Under the pieces are notes generated by a model that did no database searches, was not told the origin of the DNA, and saw nothing but the letters and a program-made list of their open reading frames with translations. From positions 50,043,454 to 50,107,453 of the forward strand of contig CM068370.1 in the NCBI GenBank assembly GCA_034769895.1: DNA of 64,000 nt, read 5' to 3'. This DNA comes from Magicicada septendecula (lineage: Eukaryota > Arthropoda > Insecta > Hemiptera > Cicadidae). A program made the position numbers and the translations under genes. This document shows, one piece after another, positions 24,484 to 33,379 of the stretch. The number at the start of each line of letters is the position of its first letter. Within the stretch, counting starts at the first letter, position 1.

Positions 24484-24760
24484 TAATTAACAAAATAATA
24501 ATTACATTTACTACAACCAAAACAAGCCTTATATGTCTAACAATATAAAATAATAATAATAATTAATAACATACAATATTACAATGTTGATGTGTAATAT
24601 GTTAATAATAATATACTAAATGTAGACACACATCAAATGATAATTACTATGGTGTTAACTACATGTGTAAAATGGTACACCAAAACCTTGAATTCAACTC
24701 TTTTTAGTATTTTAGATAATAACAAAGGTAACAACGCTTATAATTTTTTAAAACAATTGT
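23506..24760. other. Left non-coding zone of the Polinton with microsatellites
   Basis: AT-rich, holding (TC)n/(GA)n, (TA)n and (CA)n tracts at about 24222-24480 and a tRNA-like relic at 23588-23632. No coding potential beyond microsatellite frames was seen. Confidence 0.7.
23588..23632 (-). tRNA. tRNA-like relic (3' half), minus strand
   Basis: Read on the minus strand it has an anticodon-arm-like segment (loop tttgcga, anticodon position TGC), a short variable loop, a perfect B-box (ggttcaaatcc) and an acceptor-like 3' strand. The T stem has mismatches, and no D arm or 5' acceptor strand is visible upstream, so it is a decayed or partial tRNA gene. It mirrors the intact tRNA at 39429-39500 at the other end of the element. 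Confidence 0.4.
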
Positions 24761-24763
24761 TCT

Positions 24764-24889
24764 TCAGAGTGTAAATTCTCTCCACTCACAAGCATTCAGA
24801 ATGTTACAGTGGTCACCATATGGTGGTGAACGACATACATCTCCCTCGCATTCGCACAAACACATAACATCGAAACAAGGTTTCTGTAA
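24764..24889 (-). pseudogene. Small cysteine-rich ORF, possibly a relic of the adjacent gene
   Basis: Forty-one codons on the minus strand with seven cysteines (KPCFDVMCLCECEGDVCRSP ... HCNILNACEW). It has no start codon at its head but a possible internal ATG. The upstream stop lies in a 'tttctctcatag' context that looks like a splice acceptor. About 30 codons downstream, past a stop, lies KRCYLCYYLKY, which matches NRCRVCCYLRY of the gene at 25089-25586, and flanking DNA is duplicated too. It is therefore probably a decayed duplicate end, or a spliced exon. Confidence 0.35.
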
Positions 24890-25088
24890 CTATGAGAGAA
24901 ATCTTTTAAAAAATTTAATTACACATAAAAATTTAATTAACACTTTAATGATTGTTTATCTTAACTTTTTATGTTATAAACCACATACGTTTTTTAATAA
25001 TTAAAAACAGAATATAATTTCCTACAATTAATAATACTTGATCAAATACAAAAGAATGTAGACACATCAAATGATAGTTAGTGTGGTA

Positions 25089-25586
25089 TTAAAAAAACAT
25101 GTATTCTGAATTAAAGTCATTTTGATATCTTAGATAACAACAGACGCGACAACGGTTACGAAGCGGACATCCGCTAGAGTCATGCCTTGACCACTCATAT
25201 TTTTTTACCAGCGAGGTATACGCTGTACCAGTAAAATTATACATCATATAGTACATCTGATTAACCAGCTTTGTTTTAGCAATTAGCAAATCTTTTATTT
25301 GAAGATATTCAATATTATGGTTGTTACAATAACTAATTGATGTTTTGAAGAGTTTGAAAAACTCATTACGAATAAATACTTTCATTTTGTAAATATTCTT
25401 TTCGTTTCGTATTGATATCCATCTACTCAGTGTCTTACGATTATTTCTAAAATTATAATCGAATTTAATCATGTCGCATTGACAATATAATCTATTATTA
25501 CCATTTATTTCTCTGTTTAAAAGTTTTTCTACAATATTAGATTCAAGCAACACCTTGTTCTTTCTCTGAAAATGAACAGTTAACAT
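25089..25586 (-). CDS. Unknown Polinton protein (165 aa), leftward
   Basis: ATG at 25586-25584, 165 codons, basic, no membrane segment. The middle is rich in K/N/I and probably helical. The C-terminal 40 residues hold a cysteine cluster (SGCPLRNRCRVCCYLRYQND) that could bind zinc. It is transcribed leftward, opposite to the main gene block, together with 25761-26120. I do not recognise the family. Part of its 3' end and downstream DNA is duplicated at 24620-24750. Its length, ATG start and placement in the element favour a real gene. Confidence 0.55.
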   Translation of the reverse strand: MLTVHFQRKNKVLLESNIVEKLLNREINGNNRLYCQCDMIKFDYNFRNNRKTLSRWISIRNEKNIYKMKVFIRNEFFKLFKTSISYCNNHNIEYLQIKDLLIAKTKLVNQMYYMMYNFTGTAYTSLVKKYEWSRHDSSGCPLRNRCRVCCYLRYQNDFNSEYMFF

Positions 25587-25760
25587 TAAAAAACGACAAA
25601 AAAATAGAGAAGTCTACTTCATCATTTAAAAACATTTTACTATTAATGTTATTATTACTATTATTGTTATTATTATTATAAATCAATCCTGTTCTCGTTT
25701 ATTTGGTCTGGAAAAAAAGAGAAAAAAATTAATACATAACCACTTCTGTATAAGTAATTA

Positions 25761-26120
25761 TTAGTGGTACTGAAAAATCATACTCACATAATCAATATCC
25801 AACTGCACGCTCACTTTCTCGTTCGCCAGCGGAGTGTGTGAGGTTACGCATAGTGATAGGACACAAGGCTTCACAGCTTTCAATTGCTCCTCTGTAAATA
25901 CGTCACACCATCTTTTAGGTAGGTATACATAGAACAGTTTACCCTCCGGCTGAGGACAGGCTCCGGTATCTTCCAAATCTACCACAACTGACTCCCCGAA
26001 TTTCGTTTTCACAAATTTCATGTGAATTATATGATACTTTACTCCTAAAGAAAGACTTGACAAGTCTCTTTTTGGTAAAAAATTTTCAACTGTCTTCGCG
26101 TTCGCAACGATTCCTTCCAT
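25761..26120 (-). CDS. Small conserved-looking Polinton protein (119 aa), leftward
   Basis: I chose the ATG at 26120-26118 (MEGIVANAKTVENFLPKRDL); the longer frame to 26141 would need GTG. The core reads 'LGVKYHIIHMKFVKTKFGES', then VVVDLEDT and 'FYVYLPKRWCDVFTEEQLKA'. The pattern of beta-strands with TKFGE and LPKR resembles small insect proteins that I recall as associated with mobile elements, and an OB-fold-like single-strand DNA-binding role is conceivable. That is inference. It shares the C-rich intergenic region at 26150-27110 with PolB as a divergent pair. Confidence 0.6.
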   Translation of the reverse strand: MEGIVANAKTVENFLPKRDLSSLSLGVKYHIIHMKFVKTKFGESVVVDLEDTGACPQPEGKLFYVYLPKRWCDVFTEEQLKAVKPCVLSLCVTSHTPLANEKVSVQLDIDYVSMIFQYH

Positions 26121-26149
26121 GGCGAGTACTGATGACTGCACAGGGAAAC

Positions 26150-27110
26150 ACTGGCGTATTTATTCTGTTTCCCCCGACCACGTTCCTTCCTTCTAAAGCG
26201 TCATCTCCTTCGGTCACGACCGGACGACGACACCCTACCCCGCACCCCGCACCTCTACCGCAACGGTAACGGCTACAATTTTCCTTCCTACCCCACCCCG
26301 CGTCGTCTCGGGCCACCATCAGCTTTCGGTCACGACCGGACGATGACATTCTACCCCGCACCCCCACACCGCACTCAGAGCCTCGCCACCACCCCGCACC
26401 TCGCCTACATATTTTGTTCAATTACTTTGTCTGTCGCTCCGCAACGACCGGGTTTACCCCCCCCCACCGCGCAAAACACCAACCGCAATCGAGTCCGTCG
26501 GTCACGGTCTCCCCTACCCCGCACCCAGAGCCTCACCACCCACCCCGCACCTCGCCAACATATTTTGTTCAATTACTTTGTCTGTCGCTCCGCAACGACC
26601 GGGTTTACCCCCCACCAACCGCAATCGAGTCCGTCAGCGACAACCTAGCTTCCTACCCCGCACCCCACCCCGCGTCATCTCGGGTCACCATCTGCTTTCG
26701 GTCACGACCGGTCGTACAACCCAGCCCCCCGTACCCCGCACCCTACATCCCGCGGGAGGCGACTCAACGAGCGCGCTTCGGCCAAGGTCGCCGGCATCCT
26801 GTACTCCGCACCTCGCCTACCTCTCGGTCACGGACACCGGCTGCAACCTATCTCCCTACCCCGCACCACCATCCCACACCTTTACCCCGCACCCCGCACC
26901 GCATCGGTCACGGACGTCGGCTTCCTACACCGCACTCCCCACCCCACCCCACCCACCGCAACGCGCGTCGTCGGTCACGACCGGACGACTACCTACCCCG
27001 CACCGCTGCTCCTCGCGAGGCCGATCGGTCAAGGGCGCGCGGCGACAGAGTCACCGGTTACCGGACTGTCTATATAGGGAACCGACGACGCGAAGCCGGC
27101 CTCACTCCTT
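26150..27110. promoter_or_regulatory. C-rich bidirectional control region upstream of PolB
   Basis: Skewed, strongly C-rich DNA with many 'taccccgcacc' copies and at least four copies of the near-palindrome cggtc-ac-gaccg (about 26211, 26326, 26699, 26973) plus degenerate ones. A block of about 110 bp (attttgttcaattactttg...) is directly repeated at 26411 and 26561. The region is open in one frame because the repeats lack stops, but that proline-rich frame has no conserved domain. I treat it as promoter or origin DNA. Confidence 0.55.
27071..27077 (+). promoter_or_regulatory. TATA box before PolB
   Basis: TATATAG lies 39 bases before the chosen PolB ATG (27116), which sits in a good context (cacaATGa). 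This supports the short start over the longer frame beginning at 26414. Confidence 0.55.
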
Positions 27111-27115
27111 TCACA

Positions 27116-28552
27116 ATGACCGACAGCAGCAGCAGCGGCAGCAGCAGCGAACACCGTGCTATCAATGGTAATGTAATTACTATAAAATTTATGATACTTG
27201 ACAATACACTAAACACACAAACAGTATTATTAGATTACAAACACACGGTTGTTGATAAGATGTGTAGCGAAGCCGTAGCATTAAATAATTATATAAAATG
27301 GTATTTAGCAGTTCGTGTATCTTTTAAAAAATTAATAAACACCGAAAATATTTATTGTAATGCGGTATTCAGATCGCGTACAGAACTTAAGTCACAGTAT
27401 GACGATATCGATGAACAGTATTCGATAGCTAGCGAGAAAATAATGGAATCCGTTGACAAATTCACGCGCGACGGAAGCGGGTGGGTCGAAAACGGTGTCG
27501 AGTCGGTGGAATTAAATATTACAAAATACAACCCTCTTGTGGGGTCGAGCTTTCTACCTACACCATCGAAATTATCAAACAGTAAGAAAGGAATTATCAA
27601 TATAAAAAATGTAGACGATGAAAAGTGTTTCTTGTGGTCTGTGCTCGCTGGTATACACCCGATCGCGTGTAACCCGCATCGCGTTAGCCATTACCTTCCG
27701 TACGAAGAAGAAATAAACATGAAGGACATTCCTTATCCCGTCGCACTCAATAAGATAAAACGGTTCGAAAAATTAAACGAAAACATATCCGTTAACGTTT
27801 TTGGCTATGAAGGCGAGGTATATCCTTTACGTATCACTGAACATCGCGGTAGAAAGTACCACGTAAACCTACTGCTACTGTCCGACGCGAACACTACTCA
27901 CTACTGCCTCATACGGAACCTTTCGCGTATGCTTTCGTCGTTGACAAAACGAAAGGGCACTTCGTTTTATTGCAACTACTGTCTACACAGATTTGCGGAC
28001 AATAAAGATACTAACGCGGCGCGAAAACGAGTTGAAGAACACGAACGCAACTGTTCTCAGCACGGAGTACAGAAAGTAAAACTTCCTGACGAGGACGAAA
28101 AGTGGATGTATTTTAAAAACTTTTCACTTTGTCACCGCGTACCTTATACGGTATACGCTGACTTCGAATCGTTTATTGTTCCGACCACCGGTAAAAACGT
28201 GGCACATCATATACCAGCCAGTTTCTGCTATGTGATAGTTGACTGGATGGGAAACGCCGTCAAGGAACCTGTAATATACCGCGGTAAAGACGTGGTGGAC
28301 ACGTTCCTTCGTGTGCTTTTAGCCGACGTTCAACGACTCGATAGAAAGTTTAATAAACCGATCCAAATGACAGCGGCCGATGAACGGTCATTCCGAAACG
28401 CCACTCACTGTCATCTGTGCAAGCAGCCGTTAACGGACGACACGGTTCGAAATCATTGCCACATAACGGGTAACTATTTAGGCGCTGCTCACAATGCGTG
28501 TAATATAAATTACAAAATACCAACACACGTTCCGGTTTTTTCCATAATTTAA
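27116..28552 (+). CDS. polB: Protein-primed DNA polymerase B, N-terminal part
   Basis: Family-B, protein-primed polymerase of Polintons, which would replicate the linear element from a terminal protein. From the ATG at 27116 (MTDSSSSGSSS...) the first part carries a Cys/His cluster (YCNYCLHRF ... EEHERNC, about residues 285-313), the exonuclease I motif YADFESF (about 346), and a second Cys/His module (CHLCKQPL ... HCHITG ... AHNACN, about 432-462). The frame ends at 28552 because the phase changes at a six-T run (28536-28541). The next exonuclease motif is found in the other phase. The proline-rich extension back to 26414 is rejected as promoter DNA. Confidence 0.9.
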   Translation: MTDSSSSGSSSEHRAINGNVITIKFMILDNTLNTQTVLLDYKHTVVDKMCSEAVALNNYIKWYLAVRVSFKKLINTENIYCNAVFRSRTELKSQYDDIDEQYSIASEKIMESVDKFTRDGSGWVENGVESVELNITKYNPLVGSSFLPTPSKLSNSKKGIINIKNVDDEKCFLWSVLAGIHPIACNPHRVSHYLPYEEEINMKDIPYPVALNKIKRFEKLNENISVNVFGYEGEVYPLRITEHRGRKYHVNLLLLSDANTTHYCLIRNLSRMLSSLTKRKGTSFYCNYCLHRFADNKDTNAARKRVEEHERNCSQHGVQKVKLPDEDEKWMYFKNFSLCHRVPYTVYADFESFIVPTTGKNVAHHIPASFCYVIVDWMGNAVKEPVIYRGKDVVDTFLRVLLADVQRLDRKFNKPIQMTAADERSFRNATHCHLCKQPLTDDTVRNHCHITGNYLGAAHNACNINYKIPTHVPVFSII

Positions 28553-28572
28553 GTGGCTATGACTCGCATCAT

Positions 28573-30603
28573 TTGATGCAAGGTTTCGGAAAGTACAAGG
28601 AAGATGAAATAACGTGTATCGCTACTACAAGCGAACGTTACATCTCCGTTACACTCGGTCAGCTCCGGTTTCTCGATTCTCTGCGGTTCATGAACGCGTC
28701 ACTTGAAAAACTCGTCTCCAACTTATCCGCGGATAAATTTAAAATCCTTAATCAATTTTACAGGCGTAATGTTGATTTACTGTTACGTAAAGGTGTGTAC
28801 CCTTACGAATACGTTACGGACGATTCAAAATTTGACGAGAGGCAGTTACCGGACCGCGTACATTTTTACAACGGGTTGACAGAGTCGGATATAGACGAAG
28901 AAGATTACGCGCACGCTCGAACGGTTTGGTCGGCTTTCGACATGCAAACGTTCGGTGATTATCATGACCTTTATTTAAAAACGGATGTACTACTGCTTGC
29001 TGATGTATTTGAAAACTTTCGAAACATGAGCCTGCAGTACTACGAACTCGATCCGTGTAACGTTTTTACCACCGCCGGTTTAGCGTGGAACGCGATGCTG
29101 AAAATGACAGGAGTCAGGTTAGAGTTACTCCGCGATATAGACGTACACCTGTACATCGAAAGAGGTATCCGTGGCGGCTTAGCAGCAATTTCTAATAGGT
29201 ACGCCAAAGCCAACAACCCGTACATTCCCGATTATGACGCAAGCAAGCCGCACAACTATTTACTTTACCTCGATTGTACCAACCTGTACGGAACGGCTAT
29301 GACACAGCCTTTACCACTGTCCGGTTTTCGATGGTTGGAACGTACAGTGATCGATACGTTGAACGTGCACGCGTTACGCGACGATGGTGACACCGGTTAT
29401 ATCCTGGAAGTCGATCTGGGGTATCCACATTACCTACACGACTTACACAGTGACTACCCTTTAGCACCTGAAAAGCGTACTATTACGGACAGTATGCTTT
29501 CACCGTACTGCTATCGCATGAAGCTGTTAAAAGACTTTGTGTGTAGTAACGGTAAGGTAGAGAAACTGATAACGTCCCTCGAGGACAAGACAAAATACAT
29601 TGTTCATTACAGAACACTGAAACTCTACCTCGAACTAGGAATGGAGTTGAAAGCGATTCACCGTGTGTTAGCATTCACACAGTGCGTATGGTTGAAACCT
29701 TTCATCGATTTTAATACGGAGCGACGAAAGGAAGCCAGAAACACCTTTGAAAAAGACTTTTTTAAGTTAATGAATAACGCACCGTACGGAAAATCGTTGG
29801 AAAACGTACGAAAGCGAATCGATTTCAAGTTAGTTCCAAACGAGAAGAAACTTCACAAACTAACCGCTAACCCCAGGCTACAACATTTCTTCATCTATAA
29901 CGAGGACCTGGTAGGTCTCACGATGAAAAAAACATTCATTACACTGAACCGACCTTTGTACGTTGGGTTCAGTGTATTGGATATTAGTAAGCTGATTATG
30001 TATCGGTTCCATTACGGATTCACGATGAATACGTACGGGTCACGTGCACGTCTATGTATGACGGACACTGACTCTCTGTTGTACGACATTCGCACCGACG
30101 ATGTGTACAAAGACATGGAGGAGCATCTCGAACTCTTTGACACGTCGGAGTACCCTAAGGCACATCCGTGCTATAGTGAAACAAACAAGAAAAAGTTGGG
30201 TACTTTTAAAGACGAAACAAATGGAATACCGATACTTGAATTTGTCGGGTTGCGCGCAAAATGTTATTCATTCATTACGGCAAACGATAAAGAGAAAAAG
30301 GTAGCGAAAGGTGTGCCACGTTCCGCGATAGCTACACAGTTGAAACATCAACTTTATAAACAATGTGTAAAGACCACTTCTCAAACTTATACTACGGCGC
30401 AGACTATCCAAAGCGAAAAACATAACATATACACAAGAAAGCTTACAAAATTATCGCTGTCACCATACGATGACAAACGATATGTCTTGGATGACGGTGA
30501 AACAACACTGGCGTACGGTCATTATAAACTCTGTCAACCCAGACGCGAGATAATTCAGCAAGCGAGAAAATCCGTTATAAATTATGCGTTCGATATACGT
30601 TGA
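28573..30603 (+). CDS. polB: Protein-primed DNA polymerase B, C-terminal part
   Basis: Continues the polymerase in a new frame; the conserved reading enters at about 28542 with the exonuclease II motif (NLSGYD). It then has exonuclease III (YLKTDVLLLADVFE, near 28972), polymerase motif A (LDCTNLYG, near 29267), motif B (FFKLMNNAPYGKS, near 29757) and motif C (TDTDS, 30061-30075). All catalytic aspartates are present. The palm insert typical of protein-primed enzymes lies between motifs A and B. It ends TGA at 30601-30603. A single missing base in the T run separates it from the upstream part, so this copy is either recently broken or mis-assembled. Ribosomal slippage is less likely but not excluded. 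Confidence 0.92.
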   Translation: MMQGFGKYKEDEITCIATTSERYISVTLGQLRFLDSLRFMNASLEKLVSNLSADKFKILNQFYRRNVDLLLRKGVYPYEYVTDDSKFDERQLPDRVHFYNGLTESDIDEEDYAHARTVWSAFDMQTFGDYHDLYLKTDVLLLADVFENFRNMSLQYYELDPCNVFTTAGLAWNAMLKMTGVRLELLRDIDVHLYIERGIRGGLAAISNRYAKANNPYIPDYDASKPHNYLLYLDCTNLYGTAMTQPLPLSGFRWLERTVIDTLNVHALRDDGDTGYILEVDLGYPHYLHDLHSDYPLAPEKRTITDSMLSPYCYRMKLLKDFVCSNGKVEKLITSLEDKTKYIVHYRTLKLYLELGMELKAIHRVLAFTQCVWLKPFIDFNTERRKEARNTFEKDFFKLMNNAPYGKSLENVRKRIDFKLVPNEKKLHKLTANPRLQHFFIYNEDLVGLTMKKTFITLNRPLYVGFSVLDISKLIMYRFHYGFTMNTYGSRARLCMTDTDSLLYDIRTDDVYKDMEEHLELFDTSEYPKAHPCYSETNKKKLGTFKDETNGIPILEFVGLRAKCYSFITANDKEKKVAKGVPRSAIATQLKHQLYKQCVKTTSQTYTTAQTIQSEKHNIYTRKLTKLSLSPYDDKRYVLDDGETTLAYGHYKLCQPRREIIQQARKSVINYAFDIR

Positions 30604-30646
30604 TATAAGACTCGCTTGCAGGAGCAACACACTGTCAGTAACGACG

Positions 30647-30910
30647 ATGAAGTCGGTGAGGTTCAGTGAAAACGTAACGGTATATCTCGTACCAAAATTT
30701 TGCGATTCGCGTTTCGGGTGGCGATATGGAAAACGTACGCAAAACTATTGCAAAAGAATTGCACAGACCGGTGAGAAGGAACTTTCCCAGACGTGCGGTG
30801 GAGGTGAAGGGGTTACACGATCTCTACCAAGCGGATTTGGTGGAAATGATACCGCATGCCAAGTTGAACAAGGGGTACAAATATCTAATGACGGTAATAA
30901 ACGCATTTAG
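30647..30910 (+). CDS. Small ORF with PP1-docking motif (PPP1R15/DP71L-like candidate)
   Basis: It starts at an ATG 44 bases after the PolB stop, 87 codons, overlapping the integrase start in another frame. Residues 2-6 are KSVRF, a protein-phosphatase-1 docking RVxF motif, followed by SENVTVYL. A segment further on, RFGWRYGKRTQNYCKRIAQ, resembles the R-x-G-(P)-W ... R-x-x-x-F-x-R-R-I core of GADD34/PPP1R15 and of viral DP71L-type eIF2-alpha phosphatase adaptors, one or two residues short. If real, it would recruit PP1 to reverse translation shut-off. The part after about 30726 is dual-coding with integrase. Function is inference. Confidence 0.5.
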   Translation: MKSVRFSENVTVYLVPKFCDSRFGWRYGKRTQNYCKRIAQTGEKELSQTCGGGEGVTRSLPSGFGGNDTACQVEQGVQISNDGNKRI

Positions 30911-31655
30911 CAAGTATGCATATGCGATTCCCTTAAAAACTAAATCGGGTGTTGAAGTAGCACATGCTCTCGAACCAATAATTGTAAAAAATAAAATGAA
31001 ATACCTGCAAACGGATAAGGGGAAAGAGTACTTTAACACTACCGTACAAGCTTTACTAAAGAGATTCAACGTCAAACACTATTCAACGTATAGCGAGAAG
31101 AAAGCGTCCATCGTAGAGCGATTTAATCGTACGTTGAAAACGAACATGTACCGCGCGTTCAGCGAGCAAGGCCATTATCGGTGGTTGTCGCTTTTGCCTA
31201 AACTGGTGATGGAATACAACGACAGAGTGCATAGAACTATAGAGATGAAGCCGCGACAAGTCGACAAGAGCAACGAGCAAATTGTGTTGGAACGAATAAG
31301 AAAAAATACCGTACCGCGGAAAGTGAGCAAGAAACATAAGTTTAAAATAGGCGATCGAGTGCGTATCAGTAAATACAAAATCACATTCGCTAAAGGTTAT
31401 ACACCAAACTGGACGAACGAGATATATACAGTGCACAGAGTTCAGCCAACCGTACCGGTTACGTACTTGTTGAAAGATCATACGGGTGACGTTGTGGAAG
31501 GTGGGTTTTATGAACAAGAATTGAGTAAAACCTGCGTTGGTGATGTGTATCTCGTTGAGAAAATATTACAACGTAAAGGTGATCGCGTGCGAGTGCGCTG
31601 GCTCGGCTTTGACGGTAAACACGATTCGTGGATACATAAAAAAGATCTGATATAA
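30726..31655 (+). CDS. int: Retroviral-type integrase with C-terminal chromodomain
   Basis: 309 aa. The rve catalytic core has D37 (YQADLVEM), D97 (LQTDKGKEY) and E131 (SIVERFNRTLK), the DDE triad that joins 3' ends to target DNA and gives 6-bp duplications in Polintons. A linker and an SH3-like basic stretch (KFKIGDRVRISKYK) follow. The last 40 residues form a chromodomain (VYLVEKILQRKGDRVRVRWL, GFDGKHDSWI), probably steering insertion to chromatin. An N-terminal zinc domain is not evident upstream of the ATG. The gene follows PolB and precedes the ATPase in the usual Polinton late block. Confidence 0.95.
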   Translation: MENVRKTIAKELHRPVRRNFPRRAVEVKGLHDLYQADLVEMIPHAKLNKGYKYLMTVINAFSKYAYAIPLKTKSGVEVAHALEPIIVKNKMKYLQTDKGKEYFNTTVQALLKRFNVKHYSTYSEKKASIVERFNRTLKTNMYRAFSEQGHYRWLSLLPKLVMEYNDRVHRTIEMKPRQVDKSNEQIVLERIRKNTVPRKVSKKHKFKIGDRVRISKYKITFAKGYTPNWTNEIYTVHRVQPTVPVTYLLKDHTGDVVEGGFYEQELSKTCVGDVYLVEKILQRKGDRVRVRWLGFDGKHDSWIHKKDLI

Positions 31656-31696
31656 TAGCATTACCACAGTATTTAACCGAACGTAAACGAGTTAAG

Positions 31697-32395
31697 ATGA
31701 AGATTGAACAACAATCGTTAAAGTTAAATGTTAAGAACGTAGACTCTGCTAAGTACAACGGTGAAGTTGCATATAATAAACACAGTCCACTGTTTCCAAA
31801 CACAGTTCGATGTATCGTGTGCGGCGGGTCATGTAGCGGGAAGTCAAACGTTGCCTTTAACATGTTATTCGATTCAAACGGACTGCGATTTCAGAACCTG
31901 TACGTGTTCTCCAAATCGTTATTTCAACCAAAATATCGTATGTTGGAAGACGTTTTTAACGCTCTCGCTGACGAAGGAATGATGTACTTCACATACAGTG
32001 AAAACGATGAAGTACCACCTCCGCACGAAATTGTATCTAATTCAATCATGTTGTTCGATGATGTGGTATGTGAACGGCAGAATAACATACGAAAATATTT
32101 CGCTATGGGACGGCATAGCGGTGTGGACACTTTGTACCTTTGCCAAACGTATAGTCTGGTGCCAAAGCAACTGGTGCGTGATAATGCCAATTTCTTGGTT
32201 TTGTTCAGACAAGATGATCTCAATTTACGTCACGTTTACAACGATCACGTTAACACAGATATGAAATACGAAGAGTTCAAAGCGATGTGCGCCGAAGCGT
32301 GGAAGGATCGTTACGGATTCATAGTCATCAACAAGGACTCACCGATAAACGCAGGTAGATACAGAGTGGGTTTCGATCGTTTTATACATAAATAG
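31697..32395 (+). CDS. DNA-packaging ATPase (A32-like, FtsK/HerA superfamily)
   Basis: 232 aa. Walker A is GGSCSGKS (residues 43-50), Walker B IMLFDD (117-122), and a glutamine-containing LCQTYSLVPKQL follows at the sensor position. This enzyme pumps the genome into capsids in Polintons, virophages and poxvirus-like viruses. The ATG at 31697 follows integrase by 41 bases. The length is normal for the family and the frame is intact. Confidence 0.93.
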   Translation: MKIEQQSLKLNVKNVDSAKYNGEVAYNKHSPLFPNTVRCIVCGGSCSGKSNVAFNMLFDSNGLRFQNLYVFSKSLFQPKYRMLEDVFNALADEGMMYFTYSENDEVPPPHEIVSNSIMLFDDVVCERQNNIRKYFAMGRHSGVDTLYLCQTYSLVPKQLVRDNANFLVLFRQDDLNLRHVYNDHVNTDMKYEEFKAMCAEAWKDRYGFIVINKDSPINAGRYRVGFDRFIHK

Positions 32396-32428
32396 AATAG
32401 TTTGTGCAAGAAAGTCATCAGTGTCAAG

Positions 32429-33331
32429 ATGGATGACAAGCAATTGACACATGAAATCGATGCAATTAGCGATAACATAAGACAAAAGTATCGCGCGTTG
32501 AAACATGACATCAGAGAGAGCGATGAAGCGTTAACGAGAAAGTACAAACCTCTTTTGGAACCGTTAACCCAGATTTCGGAAAAGTTGAATGACTCCAGTG
32601 ATAAAATAAAACAAAAAATAAAAGTTGAAGATGAAGATACGAAGGCAGCTGTTGAGACGAAAACACCATCACAACCTCGTTTCCTCAGAACGGAAGTGTT
32701 GGCACAAACGCCTGATGTCGAAACACCGAACGTAACTCTTGAAGAGTTTTTAACAACACCCGAAGGTCGACACGAAGCACAAGAATACGTTGAACAATCT
32801 GTCGAAGGTCCGCTCGCGAGGAAATACTTACTGCTCGCGTTGTCTGATGATCGAGATAAGAAGATGGATCATACGTACGGTGTTCGTAACGTTGAAGACA
32901 AATGGATGGTAGGCAATTCGGTGTTGGAGATCAATCAAGACGATAGCTTCTACATAGCTGGAAAACGATACAGAGGCACACCGGGCCTCTACGAACTTAT
33001 GTTTATGAAAGAACCCGACAAGAGCGTCTACGATGAAAACGATTTAGCAGCGTACAAGTCTATACTGTCGGACACTAACGCTTATAAACGTTATTATTTA
33101 CCCGGTGCTAAAGTAAATACAAACAAAGGTTTAAAGTACAGAGAGATAATCGCTCGATTGTTTCCACCACGCAGCGGACGTGGTATCGATTACGTACACT
33201 GGAACGATCCCAACGAACTGGTTGAACGGTTAAGACTGCTGGTAAGTTCAAAACGCGTCGGTCACACCGGACACGACAACGAAATCATCTCAGTAGTAGA
33301 GGAATTACGTGAAGCCAACATTATCGTATAA
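32429..33331 (+). CDS. Conserved Polinton protein with C-terminal DUF8207-like domain
   Basis: 300 aa from the ATG at 32429. The N-terminal 75 residues are charged and predicted coiled coil (EIDAISDNIRQKYRALKHDI). The C-terminal half (GKRYRGTPGLYELMFMKEPD, LSDTNAYKRYYLPGAKV, YREIIARLFPPRSGRG, ending GHTGHDNEIISVVEELREAN) matches a family I know from many arthropod Polintons, where its role is unknown. It lies between ATPase and capsid genes, so it is probably structural or assembly-related. Confidence 0.8.
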   Translation: MDDKQLTHEIDAISDNIRQKYRALKHDIRESDEALTRKYKPLLEPLTQISEKLNDSSDKIKQKIKVEDEDTKAAVETKTPSQPRFLRTEVLAQTPDVETPNVTLEEFLTTPEGRHEAQEYVEQSVEGPLARKYLLLALSDDRDKKMDHTYGVRNVEDKWMVGNSVLEINQDDSFYIAGKRYRGTPGLYELMFMKEPDKSVYDENDLAAYKSILSDTNAYKRYYLPGAKVNTNKGLKYREIIARLFPPRSGRGIDYVHWNDPNELVERLRLLVSSKRVGHTGHDNEIISVVEELREANIIV

Positions 33332-33379
33332 ATTTTATGAACGTCGGTGTAACAACTCATTGACGTCAACACTGTCAAC

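Noticed and set aside
24272..24520. Arg-Glu repeat ORF
   Set aside because: Translation of the (TC)n/(GA)n microsatellite.
26414..27115. Long proline-rich N-terminal extension of PolB
   Set aside because: It lies over C-rich repeats, has no conserved domain, and a TATA box and good-context ATG are found at 27071 and 27116.
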